Shown here: positions 11,581 through 22,011 of the stretch, one piece after another
Layout: every line of letters begins with the position of its first letter
Position numbering within the stretch: position 1 is the first letter of the stretch
Origin: CAWAMR01 sp963783095
GTDB lineage: Bacteria > Planctomycetota > Planctomycetia > Gemmatales > Gemmataceae
Length of the DNA stretch: 64,000 nt
Assembly: GCA_963783095.1 (NCBI GenBank)
Contig: CAWAMR010000003.1
Location: 620,001 to 684,000, forward strand
Direction: 5' to 3'
The notes under the pieces: generated by a model
Database searches by the model: none
What the model was told of the DNA's origin: nothing
Seen by the model: only the letters and a program-made list of their open reading frames with translations
Position numbers and translations under genes: made by a program

Positions 11581-14500
11581 TCACCTGGCAAGGGATTCTA
11601 ACACTGCCAAGAAAAGAAAGAAAGCGGCGGCGAGCCACCGGCCACCGCACTCCAAAGGCAGCTGTTCTTGTCTTGATCCTCGGCGCTCCACGACTATTTT
11701 TGCCGATCCCGTTTCGCCGCGGCGCATGTCCGCATACATCGGGTAAACCATCCCCGGCAGTAAATGACTAAGACCTGGAGTTTCTGCGCGAAGATAGTAG
11801 ATGATCTCGTGATCTCCCGACCCCAGCGCTGTGAAGAATAGACACACGCGATCATCCCGAAATTCCTTGCTCGCGATACCGTCGCGCTGCACGCCGTCCA
11901 AATGCTCATCGGCAAACTCGCACCCGGTGGGCCGACGATCTTCGACCATCACATAGCTTTCCGCTTTTTCGAGAGTCACCTTGAGACGAACGGCAATCAC
12001 TTCGCCCACTCGAATCGGACGATCCAGCGCTTTGCCATCCAGCGTTTCCAATTGTCTGGCGATCCTGAGTTCCTTGCCGATCGGTTCTACTTTGTCGAGC
12101 CGCTGGGCTCCTGTGCCGCGCACCGTGTAGAGAAGTGGATTTTTCGAGTCCGACTCAACTTCCAGTTCAACTCCTTCCGCCAACGGCAAGTACTCAGCCG
12201 GGATTGCCAGTTGATAGACCAGCTTTCGCAAATCTTCAGGCCGCTCGATCGCGGCAACCTGCTTTCCTCCCAGCCGAAGCGCCAGCGAAGTTGGCGCTTC
12301 GACGGCTGTGGTGAAGCTAAGCAATTGCGCCAGTGCTACGATGGCTGTGGCCGTCGTCTGGGTGCTGGCCCAGCGCCCGTTGGTGCGTTGCTTTATCAAA
12401 GAGTCAGCGGTTCTTTGCGCTTCGACCAGCGGTGCGCCGAAGTTCATCTGCACGCGCAATTTGAGCGCCTGAAACTCCGCATCGTCCGGGGACCAGTCTC
12501 GAACCCTCGACCAGAGGTTTTCGCCCAGCTCGTGAAGCGCTGCGAATCGGCAGGCCAGAGCCAAATAGGCAAGGGTTTCGGAACTATCGGCACCCTGAAC
12601 CGCCTGTTTGGCAACCTTCCGGAGCTTTTCAACATCGGCGTTGCCTGCCAGAGCCAGTGCAGTCCAGGCCCGCGCCTCAAGGTTGCGCGGCAACTTGCCG
12701 GCGTCCACCCGCCCGGCAAGATAGACGCAGCCTCGATCCAGTACACCGGTGTCAATACTTGTTCCTGTGTTGCGGCAGAGGGCCAGTCCGTGTACCACAT
12801 AGATCGACATGGCATCATTGGTTGCATCCGTTTCCCACCATCCCCAGCCTCCATCGGCGTGCTGAAAATAATACAGACGGGTCAGGCCCTTCGCCAGAAC
12901 ATCGGGGAGTTTGTCGGCGACGTCGGCGGGTAGATGAATCGGCAGCCAGCGACTCGCATCGCGCACCGCGACGGCAGGCAGGAATCGACTCATGGTCTGT
13001 TCGACGCAGCCGTACGGATAATCGACCAGATAGCCCAGGCCATCGAGTGCGCGTGCTGCCTCCCCCGCGCAAGCACAACATGCACGTCGCGGGCGATGAA
13101 GCCCTTGGGGAACGTCCATTTTTGCTTTCCTTGCAGCGATCCCTCCAGGGTAACTTCTCGATCCCGGCCCAAAGGCTGCACGACCAAACTCCGCGATTCG
13201 GCATCGGCATCCTGACCATCGGAGCAGCGCAGGTTGACGTTTACTTTGCCGACGGCACCGGCCTTGAGCCAGACGCCAACTCGCACCCACTGGTTCGCGG
13301 GCACTCGGATTCGACCAGTGCCGATCATGTGCCGGTCCTTGTTTTCGTTCTTCCACGCCGTCAGCCCGCTTGTCGGTCCTTCCATCGTGATACCGCTGGC
13401 CTCCCAGCGAACCTCAGAGTCTCGATCGTTGGCTGTGGTGTTGTGAATCATCCCCACGGCAAGGAAGCGATCTTGCTCCACGGCAAAACGGGGCAGAAAT
13501 AGTTGCGCCTCAGAGGCAACGAAGTCGAGATGCTGGTGCGGGCGCTGCCAAATTCGGATTCTTTGGTGATGGCAACAGCGCTGAGACGATAGCGCGTCAA
13601 GGAATCGGGCAGCTGGAAAGTGGTCTTCAGCTTGCCGTTTGCATCAGTTGGCAACTGTGGTTGCCAGGTCGCTGTTTCTCGAAAATCGATACGCAGGCGA
13701 TTCAACGGAAGCGCACCGATGGGAAGCAATATCGGACCATTCGCGAGAAGATTAACGGGCGATTGTATCGGCAATTCGAGTCTTTGCACCGCATCTTTTA
13801 ATGAGTCTTGCGCCCGCTCCATTTTTTGCAACGATTCAGCCTGTTTGAACTGCAATTGTTTGCCTTGAAGATCCTGCAACACCGATTGCCGATTTCCCTG
13901 TGCGGATCGCCAGGTTTTGGCGCGGAACAGTGACGATGGATGCGCATCGTTGAACAGGGCCGCCAGTTCGGGAATGCGATCTTCGCCGAAGGTATAGATG
14001 CTCTCGTCGACAGCGCTCAGGGAGACTTCTGCCAGCCTGCCCACCCCGGCACGGTCCTTCACGGTCACGTCGACCGTCACCGGGTCGCCGGGCCGATATT
14101 CTTTTCGATCGGTGTTCATTTCGACCCGCAGTTTATTGGGTGTGTTGCCGGCTTTGAGATCGACAACGTCCACTCGGCACCAGCGCGGATCTTCCAGACC
14201 CTCTTCTTCAAGCTGAATCTTTTTGAGCTCATCCTGTTCCCGGCGCGGCCAGTCGGTATTGATTCCGGTACCGGAAAGTATTCTGCCCTGGAGGTAGAAG
14301 TGCGGCAACTGGCGGGTGCGGATGGGGATTTCAACGACATGATAGTTCGTCGTCGTTTTCTTGAGATCGACGATGTAATAATCGCTGATGGTCGTCCCTT
14401 CCATCGTAAAGAGAATCCGAGCATCCTTGGCCGGTAAAAAAACCAGAATCTTTAGCTTGTCTCTCACGTTGACTTGCCGGCGATCGAACAGGGCAAACAA

Positions 14501-17500
14501 CGACTGGTCCCCAGTCCAGCGGAACGCCGGCCGGCCGATGCCATCATGCGCGTAATCGGTGAGGTTTACCCAGCCCAGCGATTGCCGCGAACGTTTTTGG
14601 TTCACCTCGTCTCCCTCCGCCTCCTGGAAGAGTGTTGGAAATTCCTCGCCGCCATAGGCAAAGATCCTGGTCGATTCCTTGCCGGCGGTAATGGTGTACC
14701 AGCCAGGCTCCGCAATGCGAATCGCTGCCTTGCCGTTTTTCACTTCAACGACCGACGCCTGAGCTTTCGCGACTTGTTTCTGAACGGCGACTTCCTTGGC
14801 ACTGGTTCCGATGGTTAGAACTTGATTGACGGGGATGAAGCCCGGCACATCCGCGAACGCGGGAGCAGTATCATTGGGCCGTTGGATTTGCAGCGGCAAT
14901 GCCTGCTGAATCGTTCGACCACTTTCATCGCGCAACGTGGCGATGAGTTGATATTTTCCGGTCCGCAGAGCGGAAGGAATTTTCAAGGTATGGTACGCTT
15001 TGCCTGCGCCGTCGAGTTGTATTTGCTTGTACATCGAAGCACCGGGTTCACCGTTGAACAGATGAAGTTCGACGATGCCCCCGGATACCGGTTTTCCGAA
15101 GTAGTACGATCCTTCCAACTGCAATTTCAATTCCTTGAAGTCGCCAGGCTCCCTGGGAAGTCCGGTGACTTTCAACTCGAAGTTGGGTCGGCGGTAGTGT
15201 TGAACGGCGAAGAAGCCTGGGACCAGTCGATACTCGCCGCCCACGCGAACCTTCAGCGAATACAAGCCGGTGCCCGCTTCCGAATTGAGCGCACAACTGC
15301 CCGCAGCGGTGCCGAAGTCGTTCAAGGCCAGTCTTCCCTCCGAAACGGCCCGGCCCCTGCTATCCAGCAATGAATACTGAATCATCTCATTCTTTTCGGG
15401 CACTTCAAGAGCGCTGCTTACATCGAAGTCGCCCGCCCGGAAACGGGTTTCCTCTGGTTTTTCACTGGGCTTGAGCCGTCGAACCAGCAGCTTGAATTGA
15501 ACTTTTTGACCGGGGCGATAGGTGGGCCGGTCGGAATAGGCAGCGACGATGTAACGATCGGCAAAGACCTTGGCATCGCGCTCGATGTCCAGAACCCGTT
15601 TCATGCGATCCCGGCGCGAGAAGTCCTCATCCTCCTCACCCGGCGCTCGATAGATCCCGTCGAATACCCGACCAAATCCACCGATGGCAAATCGACCATC
15701 TTTTTCAGCGATGAACGCACGTTCTCCCGAAGCGAAGATGCGCAAATGCGACGCCTTGTGCATCGGTGCTGGTTTTGCCCGGCATTGTCGTTGCGTGGAT
15801 GTGGGCACCCGCGACCGGTTTCATACCGGAGAAGTCGCTGACTTGAACGAATACCCCATCGCGGCAACGCCCCATCGTCATGCTCAATGGATCGACCAGA
15901 ATCGGCGCATAGATCGTTTGGCCGTTGGCCGTGGCGCTGAAGATGTAGGCACCCGCTTCTTGCAGTGTTTTTCCGGGAATGTTGACAAGCCGATCGCATT
16001 GCCAGGAACTGAGTTGATTCTCCTGGGGCCGATAGCTCTTCTCGATCCGCTCGCGGAATCGGGAACAGTCATCATCAAAATATTCTTCCTCCGGATCGTC
16101 GTAATTGTGCCGGCGTTGTTCGGTTCGGTAGGCAGGAACCGGTTTCAATTGGTCGATCTTCGTTGTCCACCGCTCCAGGGCCTCGCCTCGCAGGAAAGCA
16201 GGAGATTTTTCCATCTCCTTTGAACGACTTTTCCTGATGTCTTCGAGCTTGGCCATTCGGGCCTGCTCGCGAAGCATTTCTCGAATGGGTTCGTACTGCA
16301 AGCCGTGGTCGTGGTAGACAAAGTCGTTGCCGATACGGTCGGTGACCCAAAGCAAGTCGGCGGCATCCTTGACGCGATAAACCGCGAAAGTTACTTCCTC
16401 GACATTGCGGACATCCAATACCATTGGTGCATCTTTCCCGCGGGCATATGCCCCGATCACATCCACGGTCACGACGGTATTGTTGCGTCCCAGCTCGGCA
16501 AGCCAGTGTTTTGCCAATGCCTGGCGAGGCCCCGCCTGGATGGCGCGCAAAAGATCGCCGGCTCGTTTGACATCGTCATGTTTCGGATCGTCCAGCCGCC
16601 AAAAGAACTGTTCTCGGCTATTCTTCTTGAGTTGGTCGGGATGTTGTTTTTTAAAAGCTTCCAGCGTTTTTTGAAAATCTTCAACCATTGCACCTGTCAG
16701 GTCTTTTCGGAGCCAGTCCTCACCCGTGTGCGCTTCCTGCCAGGGCGAAACTCGGTCGTGGATGCTTTTTGCTTGTTCTTCCATGAGATCCTTTACCTTC
16801 TCATCGGGAATGACTGGGAGATAAGGCGCATGCCAGGTTAGGTGAGGCCGCAACAGCGACAGAGCCAACAGGTAGCGCACTTCATTGGGAAGCTCGGCGT
16901 CGGTGTAAGTCCGCGTGATGCGCGGCAAGAGCGCGAGTCGATCCTTGATGTCCGTTGCCTTCTCGAAGTCATCGAGCAGTGAGCGGGCTTCTCGAATATG
17001 TCCCGTACCGGTAAGGCAGCAGGCGCGAAGTTTCAGCGTGCCTTCGAGACGTGGGAGCTGAACGTCGCCATCGAGATTGAATAATCCCGTAGATGAATGA
17101 TAAGTGATCCTTTCCGCTACGATCGGGCCAGTGGTGCCGGGGATTCCCGCAATGCGCACTGCTCCGGATGCAACGAGGGAAATGCTGTCTTCATTCTCTT
17201 TGGCAAAGAGTGTGGCGGTTTCTGCCTGAATCCGCATATTTCCGATCGAGAGTCGAACTTTGCCCCGATACCGCGTTTCAGCACCGCTGGATTCCCGGTG
17301 ACTCGACTCGATAACGAGATCGACTTTCCCTTGTCGCGACAGTGTCTCAAGCTGGGGCGGGTGCTCCACGAATGCCACCTCGCTTTGCATCAGCGGATTG
17401 ACAAAAGATTCCCACACGATCGACTCATCGAGTCGGGCAAAGAGCTTTTGCTGTTCGGCACGATCACGAAGATACTTCAACTTGCCGGCATTCGCCAGCA

Positions 17501-18239
17501 ACTGGTTGCGCTCTTGAATCTGTCCTTGCAGATTCAAGGCGAATAGGCGTTCGACCATGTGCGTTGAGGCCTGCAAATAGGCTTGCCGCAGTCGATCCCG
17601 GCAGTTGGTCAGGGTTTGTGCATCGCTGAGTTGATTCGTGCCTTTCAAGAATTCCACTTCCCGGGTCAGGTAGCGATCCAGATCGCGCAGTGCATAGAGC
17701 GCATCGAAGTTGCGATGAGCGATGACTTCCAGACCAGCTTGAGCGGGAGAAAACCCCAGCTTCTTGAGAAGCTCGAAATGGGCCTGCTCTGCCTTTGCGT
17801 TTGGAAATCGATCGGGAAACTGGCCGGGCAAGTTTTTGGCAGCTGTCAGTAATCCCGATCGATCTTGCTGAAGGGACAGAGAATAGAGTTCATGCACGAA
17901 CTGCCAGGAAACAGCGAGCTTATCCACCGGCATCGATTCGACGTAAGCGCGATAGCGATCTCGTTGCGACGCGGCGGCCGGCAAGAGATACCAGCCGATC
18001 AGTTTGCGCAACGCAGGCCGGGCTGGAGCCTCCTGAGTTCGGATGAGCTCTTCCAGATCGCGAATACTCTCGGCACGGCGTCCGGCGGCGTGCTTCATAA
18101 CTGCCACGCCCAGTTGATCGGTGTGAGTGGTCTCGGCGTGCAACTGGGCACGTCGTAAGAGATCCCCCGGTGCTGAAGCAGTTGCCGGTGTTTCGGACAC
18201 GAGGACCAGGCCCATCAGGAAAAGCATCGGATGCGACAT
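11581..18239 (-). CDS. Bacterial alpha-2-macroglobulin family protein (thioester CVEQ), frameshifted
   Basis: Large secreted protease-trapping protein of the alpha-2-macroglobulin/MG2 family, about 2200 codons. It starts at ATG 18239 with a signal peptide (MSHPMLFLMGLVLV). The N-terminal 840 residues are read at 15705-18239, the middle MG domains at 13448-15808, and the thioester/complement-like part at 12990-13481 and 11581-13356. Frame changes fall near 15750, 13545 (SEFGSA to DFVASEAQLFLPRF) and 13065 (HVVLARG to EAARALDGLGYL). The thioester Cys and Gln are present: YPYGCVEQT, with CVEQ encoded at 12997-13008. It is followed by an alpha-toroid with GGWGWW, and the protein ends with a hydrophobic helix. 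It begins 48 bases after the probable anti-sigma gene, so it is likely the target gene of that sigma/anti-sigma pair. Known family role: covalent trapping of foreign proteases in the periplasm. Confidence 0.85.
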
Positions 18240-18286
18240 GAGAATCTCTCATAAAGGGTATGATGAATCACCGGAAGGGGAGCTGG

Positions 18287-18688
18287 TCAGTTGTCGAACA
18301 GACTGTGGTAATCATCCAGCGCGATCAGCGGGCGACCCTGCGCTGCCGGGGCCGGCTGCGGCGGCGGGGAAATGGGGTATACATCCCGAACCATCTCCGA
18401 AACCGCGGGAACGAGACCGGGCGGATTTTCCTCTTGCCGCTGACCCAGGCTCAACCAGATCGCCCCGCCGGCCGCCAGCACTCCCGCAGCGATGCCGCTC
18501 AATACCAATGCCCGACGCCGGCGACGTTGCCGAAAATCATCGATCATGCCTTGCTGCATGGTTTGCTCGATTCGGTGCATCGATTCAGGAGATAAGGCCG
18601 GCAGGCTTGCAGCGATTTGTCGAGCAAGCGCTTCCACTTCCGCGCGATCAGGCTCATCGGGCCAATTTTGGGTTATTGATTCGTTCAT
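18287..18688 (-). CDS. Small single-pass membrane protein, probable anti-sigma factor
   Basis: 133 residues: an acidic cytoplasmic-type N-terminus (DEPDRAEVEALARQIAASLPALSPESMHR), a basic stretch RQRRRRR, one transmembrane helix (about residues 63-81) and a Pro-rich outer tail. The ATG overlaps the stop of the upstream ECF sigma gene as ATGA, implying translational coupling, and the macroglobulin gene begins 48 bases downstream. Size, topology and position fit an anti-sigma factor, but I see no zinc HxxxCxxC (ZAS) motif, so the role rests on context. It may instead be a membrane partner of the macroglobulin. Confidence 0.65.
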   Translation of the reverse strand: MNESITQNWPDEPDRAEVEALARQIAASLPALSPESMHRIEQTMQQGMIDDFRQRRRRRALVLSGIAAGVLAAGGAIWLSLGQRQEENPPGLVPAVSEMVRDVYPISPPPQPAPAAQGRPLIALDDYHSLFDN

Positions 18689-19201
18689 GATCGATCTCGA
18701 TGGATAGAGATGGGTTCCTTCGGTTCCAACAAGGTTCGCAATTGCTGCAGCGTGCGATAGATGCGCACACCGACATTCGATTCCGTCAAGCCCGTCGCTT
18801 GGGCCATCTCGCGCTGACTCAAGTTCAAGAAGAATTTCATGTAGATCAGTTGTTGTGTCTCATCGGAGAGCTGATCGATGGCAGCGCTGAGATTCTCGAT
18901 CGCTTGCCGATGTTCCAGTACTTCCGAAGGGATCGGCCGATCATCGCGCAATTCCTCGGAAAGCGGTTCGGAGCATTTTCGATCGCGAAAATAGCGAGCC
19001 AGCTCGTTGCGGACGATTGCCCATAGCCAGGGTGCAGGCGGGCCTCGCAACTGATCGTGATTGCGAACCACTTTGAGGAAGACCCGGCTCGTGATTTCCT
19101 CCGCAAGTTCGGGATCTCCGACGCGCAAGAACGAAGCTGCCGACACCCTTGCCAAAGCGGTGAAAAAGCTCTTCCAGCTCCCGACGGCGATCGATGCTCA
19201 C
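18685..19201 (-). CDS. ECF-type RNA polymerase sigma factor, one frameshift
   Basis: Sigma-70 family ECF factor of about 170 residues. Region 2 (DPELAEEITSRVFLKVVRNHDQL, PAPWLWAIVRNELARYFRDRK) and region 4 (LSDETQQLIYMKFFLNLSQREMAQATGLTESNVGVRIYRTLQQLR) are clear. The start is placed at GTG 19201, preceded by GGGAG 8 bases upstream. The first 27 residues (MSIDRRRELEELFHRFGKGV) are in one frame and the rest in another. One missing base near 19120 joins SFVLAR to VGDPEL and restores the family pattern. The stop overlaps the next gene by ATGA. It heads a probable operon with the anti-sigma candidate and the alpha-2-macroglobulin gene, so it likely controls an envelope-defence regulon and may autoregulate. 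Confidence 0.85.
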
Positions 19202-19311
19202 AGTCCAACTCCCACGCCGAGGGTCGGTTCACAAAAGATGATCCACCAGAAGCGATTCCATTACAAGAATTCTTTTGCTGTCTCCAATGCAACGTGAAGA
19301 AGTTTTGAGAA

Positions 19312-19812
19312 TCAAACGGGAGCGTATCGAGTGATGCCGGGAACACGGTCAAAGTCGGCGTCGTTGCTGGCAAGGTTCGTCAGGCCATGAGCCTGCATGA
19401 GTGCAAGAATCAGTGCATCACCACTGAGCAAACCATGCTGGCGGCTAAGATCACTGGCCAGCAGGACATCCTGGACGGTCACGGGTAAGACGCGAGTTCC
19501 AATGCGGATGATTTCATCCAAGGCTTGTCGAAATTTGAGGAGTTTCTGGATCTCGGCCGGGTGGCGTTGAAGGCGTTGGCCGATTCCGGCGTATGGCCAG
19601 CCGAACAATTGACACGCCTCTAATGTCATCAATCGATAGGCGATGTCGTTGAAAACGGCAGCGGAGATATGACCGAAGAAGTCGCCGGTTTCGAGACGCC
19701 TAAGCAAGGCCTTGCAGGAAGGGCCAAACACCGGATTTGGTGCAAAATCGTAGACGAAGACGTTGGCGTCCAGGAACACGGAATCACCGGCTGCGATGTC
19801 GGTGAAATTCAT
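19312..19812 (-). CDS. PIN-domain RNase toxin (VapC-like)
   Basis: 166 residues. The PIN fold is recognised by the first acidic site in VFLDANVFVYDF (about residues 12-23), the central SGDALILALMQ, and the C-terminal SNDADFDRV, which together supply the usual metal-binding aspartates. Such proteins are ribonucleases that act on tRNA or rRNA when freed from their antitoxin. The ATG overlaps the stop of the upstream antitoxin gene (ATGA), the normal order for such pairs. It appears intact. Confidence 0.85.
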   Translation of the reverse strand: MNFTDIAAGDSVFLDANVFVYDFAPNPVFGPSCKALLRRLETGDFFGHISAAVFNDIAYRLMTLEACQLFGWPYAGIGQRLQRHPAEIQKLLKFRQALDEIIRIGTRVLPVTVQDVLLASDLSRQHGLLSGDALILALMQAHGLTNLASNDADFDRVPGITRYAPV

Positions 19813-20021
19813 GGCGACTCCAGTACACCGAACTCGTCATCCTCAGCAATTTTACGAACGACATCGGGATCGCCGGTCCAGCCGATAAGGCCGTAGGTCA
19901 GTTCCACCCTGCTCGTCTTGGCCTTCACGGTAACGATGATCCGTTCCTGTTCAGCGAATGGGAGCGGTTGATCCAGTTTGAGGACACCGTTTTCGTAGGT
20001 GGCTTCGACTTCCAATGACAT
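19809..20021 (-). CDS. AF2212/DUF104-like antitoxin
   Basis: 70 residues starting MSLEVEATYENGVLKLDQPLPF. The ATYENGVLK...L pattern followed by RIIVTVK is the small beta-barrel of AF2212-like (DUF104) antitoxins. The C-terminal half (TGDPDVVRKIAEDDEFG) is acidic and probably wraps the toxin. It overlaps the PIN toxin start by 4 bases, giving a two-gene toxin-antitoxin operon. About 200 bases upstream, to the sulfotransferase stop, contain no gene I can support. Confidence 0.75.
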   Translation of the reverse strand: MSLEVEATYENGVLKLDQPLPFAEQERIIVTVKAKTSRVELTYGLIGWTGDPDVVRKIAEDDEFGVLESP

Positions 20022-20229
20022 GGCTTGAACTCCCGGCTATTGTGCTTAACGCTACTGGAATCTCGTACAATCTGAAGTACAGCCGCCTCCCTCGCGGATG
20101 GCGACCGTTCTCCTCCCACGCATGGTGGATGAGTCTGGTGCCATCATACGGCATCGCCTCGGAAATGAGAATCGAGAACCAGAGAGGATTCGACAGACGA
20201 CATCGCAGCATTGGATCGAAATCGATTCT

Positions 20230-20826
20230 TCACGACGGTTTGCTTGCCGCGACTGGGTTGCCTGCCTTCCGGTTGCGATAGAGAGATGGGTCCACTGCCT
20301 GTATCATCGCTTCGAAGTCACAGGGAATCGTCAGAAATTCCTGCAATTGTTCGACATGCTGTCGAGGTTGTTCGAGCAAGTCGTTGTAATGGACGCGAAT
20401 GACCGCCATATTTTTCTGCCCGTCCAGCCAATCGTGCAGCCTGGCAAGGTGCAGCAAGTAAGCACGTTTCATGTCGTCGCGCGGTATTGCGGGCTGTCCG
20501 AGCCGGCGCAACATCTTTTCCTGGGAATCGAGCGTTTCGTCCAGGTTGCGGTTCATGAAAATGACGCGATACGTTTCGGTCGCCGGCAGATCGAATAAGA
20601 GTTGCGATATCATCTTGAAGGCTTTGCCGCGCGTCGCCGGCAACCAGGTCGTGTCGCGTTTGATCGATTTGACCCGCTCGAATTCGTAGTAGCCCTTTGG
20701 GTTGTCCGTATCGGCAACCCGAAGTTTATCCGTGACGACTTCCATGCCACCCACGTCGAGCATTTGCATCATCAAGGACGTGCCGGAGCGGGGTAAGCCG
20801 GAGACGATGACAATTTCGGAGGCCAT
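20230..20826 (-). CDS. P-loop sulfotransferase-family protein
   Basis: 198 residues beginning MASEIVIVSGLPRSGTSLMMQML. The 5'-phosphosulfate-binding loop GLPRSGTS is at residues 9-16, and the later VIFMNRNLDETLDSQ matches the 3'-phosphate-binding strand and helix (Arg/Ser). It transfers sulfate from PAPS to a hydroxyl or amine; the acceptor is unknown. It is short for the family but looks intact. It lies downstream of the phosphodiesterase cluster (20971-26312), separated by a strong inverted repeat, and may act on the same surface glycan or lipid. Confidence 0.8.
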   Translation of the reverse strand: MASEIVIVSGLPRSGTSLMMQMLDVGGMEVVTDKLRVADTDNPKGYYEFERVKSIKRDTTWLPATRGKAFKMISQLLFDLPATETYRVIFMNRNLDETLDSQEKMLRRLGQPAIPRDDMKRAYLLHLARLHDWLDGQKNMAVIRVHYNDLLEQPRQHVEQLQEFLTIPCDFEAMIQAVDPSLYRNRKAGNPVAASKPS

Positions 20827-20870
20827 GGAAAAGTTCCTTCTGCAAAATCAGCGTCAGCGAATGGTGTAGG

Positions 20871-20944
20871 GCGGGTCGAGGTTTTGCGAGGCCCGCCAGA
20901 GCGAGTTGCCGCTTCATGGCGGGCCTCGCAAATCCTCGACCCGC
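20871..20944. repeat. 27-bp inverted repeat around a 20-base loop
   Basis: Arms 20871-20897 and 20918-20944 begin GCGGGTCGAGG and end GAGGCCCGCC; they pair with one mismatch (position 12). It sits between the stop of the membrane-protein gene and the start of the sulfotransferase gene. There is no T-run, so it is less likely a plain terminator than a dispersed palindromic element or a strong RNA hairpin that separates expression of the two genes. Confidence 0.85.
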
Positions 20945-20970
20945 ACCACGGTGAATTCTGCAACAGGCTT

Positions 20971-21813
20971 TTAGACGTTGACGTTCAAGACGCGGCGAAA
21001 ACAGAGCGCTGCCAGCATGGAGACAACGAACCAATAAATCACCCACGAATCTTTACCGCTGGTCCACGACGTGCGCGCGGGGTAATCGATTTCAATGGAA
21101 CGTACCGGAGAATCGGCAGCAAAGGCCGGCTCCGCTGGGTACATCAATACGTCCGCGAACTTTCGACCGGGCCGAATGGCGCTGACGCGCTGAAAGCCGT
21201 CGCCAACCGTGAGCTGCTTCTCAATGCTCCGGTCGCCAACCTGAAAGACCAGGCGATGCTCGCCGGCAGCCAGAGGATTGATGTTCCAGCAAACCTGCCG
21301 TTTGCTGAGCACGCGAACCGGACCGACCAGCGTCTCCACAGCCTCATTGGGGCCGAGCGTAACCTTCGGCAGCGATGTTCCCGTGTCACCGTTGAGCGTC
21401 ACTGTCACCACTGCTTCCTCGCCGATCCGAAGCGGACGCTGTTGATACCAAAGAGAAAGCTGGCCCAAAAGCATCATTACCGGCAAGGCCATGACCGCAA
21501 TGGGCAACAGCGCGTGCAGGAACAGCCGGCCTGCCCCAAGCAATATTCGTCCTTGCGAACGGAAGGCAACGGCGGCACTGTCCTTGAACAACTTGATGGC
21601 CAGCAAGTTGGCGTTGATCTCGTCCCGCGCCCGTCGGATGGCGCGCTGGTTGGAGGTATATTTGAAGGCTGCCAGCAACAGCACGCCGGTCACGACCGCG
21701 ACAATCGTTGCGGAAAGCCAGCCGGGCAGCCAGCCGATGGGAAACAATGTCACTGTCCCCACGGCGTTTGCCGGCGGGTTGAGCCAGACGATGAGCTGGG
21801 TCAGCCATTCCAT
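20971..21813 (-). CDS. Multi-pass membrane protein with N-terminal DUF106/EMC3-like segment
   Basis: 280 residues. A hydrophobic segment at about 27-48 is followed by the conserved-looking basic helix SNQRAIRRARDEINANLLAIK and LFKD, a second membrane stretch at about 99-120, a soluble beta-rich domain at about 125-250 that includes GEEAVVTVTL and NPLAAGEHRLVFQV, and a final helix at about 258-275. The NQRAIRRARDEI...LFKD stretch resembles the cytoplasmic helix of Oxa1-superfamily DUF106/EMC3-like proteins, which suggests a membrane-insertion or scaffold role; this is inference by eye. The start overlaps the stop of the 61-residue gene by one base (TAATG), so they are coupled. Function unknown. 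Confidence 0.75.
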   Translation of the reverse strand: MEWLTQLIVWLNPPANAVGTVTLFPIGWLPGWLSATIVAVVTGVLLLAAFKYTSNQRAIRRARDEINANLLAIKLFKDSAAVAFRSQGRILLGAGRLFLHALLPIAVMALPVMMLLGQLSLWYQQRPLRIGEEAVVTVTLNGDTGTSLPKVTLGPNEAVETLVGPVRVLSKRQVCWNINPLAAGEHRLVFQVGDRSIEKQLTVGDGFQRVSAIRPGRKFADVLMYPAEPAFAADSPVRSIEIDYPARTSWTSGKDSWVIYWFVVSMLAALCFRRVLNVNV

Positions 21814-21998
21814 TATTCGATGTACCCCAGGCCGCGAAGCTGATCGGCGACCTTACGTTCCGAATCCTCGACTTCAAGTTTCTTCAGTTCATTTTCGACA
21901 CAGTGCGCGATGAATTCCTCGACATCGCTGTAGCCTGCGATCGTTGCTATGCGTTTGGCCCGATCAAGAAGGCCATCTTCGATTTTGATTTTTGCCAT
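21813..21998 (-). CDS. 61-residue protein with ribbon-helix-helix-like body and LRGLGYIE tail
   Basis: MAKIKIEDGLLDRAKRIATI followed by AGYSDVEEFIAHCVENELKK has the strand-helix-helix look of ribbon-helix-helix proteins. The tail ends RKVADQLRGLGYIE; the LR-x-LGYI peptide is common at the ends of sulfatase/phosphodiesterase proteins. It sits 13 bases after the phosphodiesterase stop at 22012 side and overlaps the membrane-protein start by one base, so it is part of that operon. It could be a small partner of the phosphodiesterases rather than a DNA-binding regulator. Confidence 0.75.
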   Translation of the reverse strand: MAKIKIEDGLLDRAKRIATIAGYSDVEEFIAHCVENELKKLEVEDSERKVADQLRGLGYIE

Positions 21999-22011
21999 CC
22001 ATCACTACCTT

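Noticed and set aside
18685..19201. Programmed frameshifting to make the sigma factor
   Set aside because: No slippery heptamer or downstream structure at the break, and similar breaks occur in many unrelated genes nearby.
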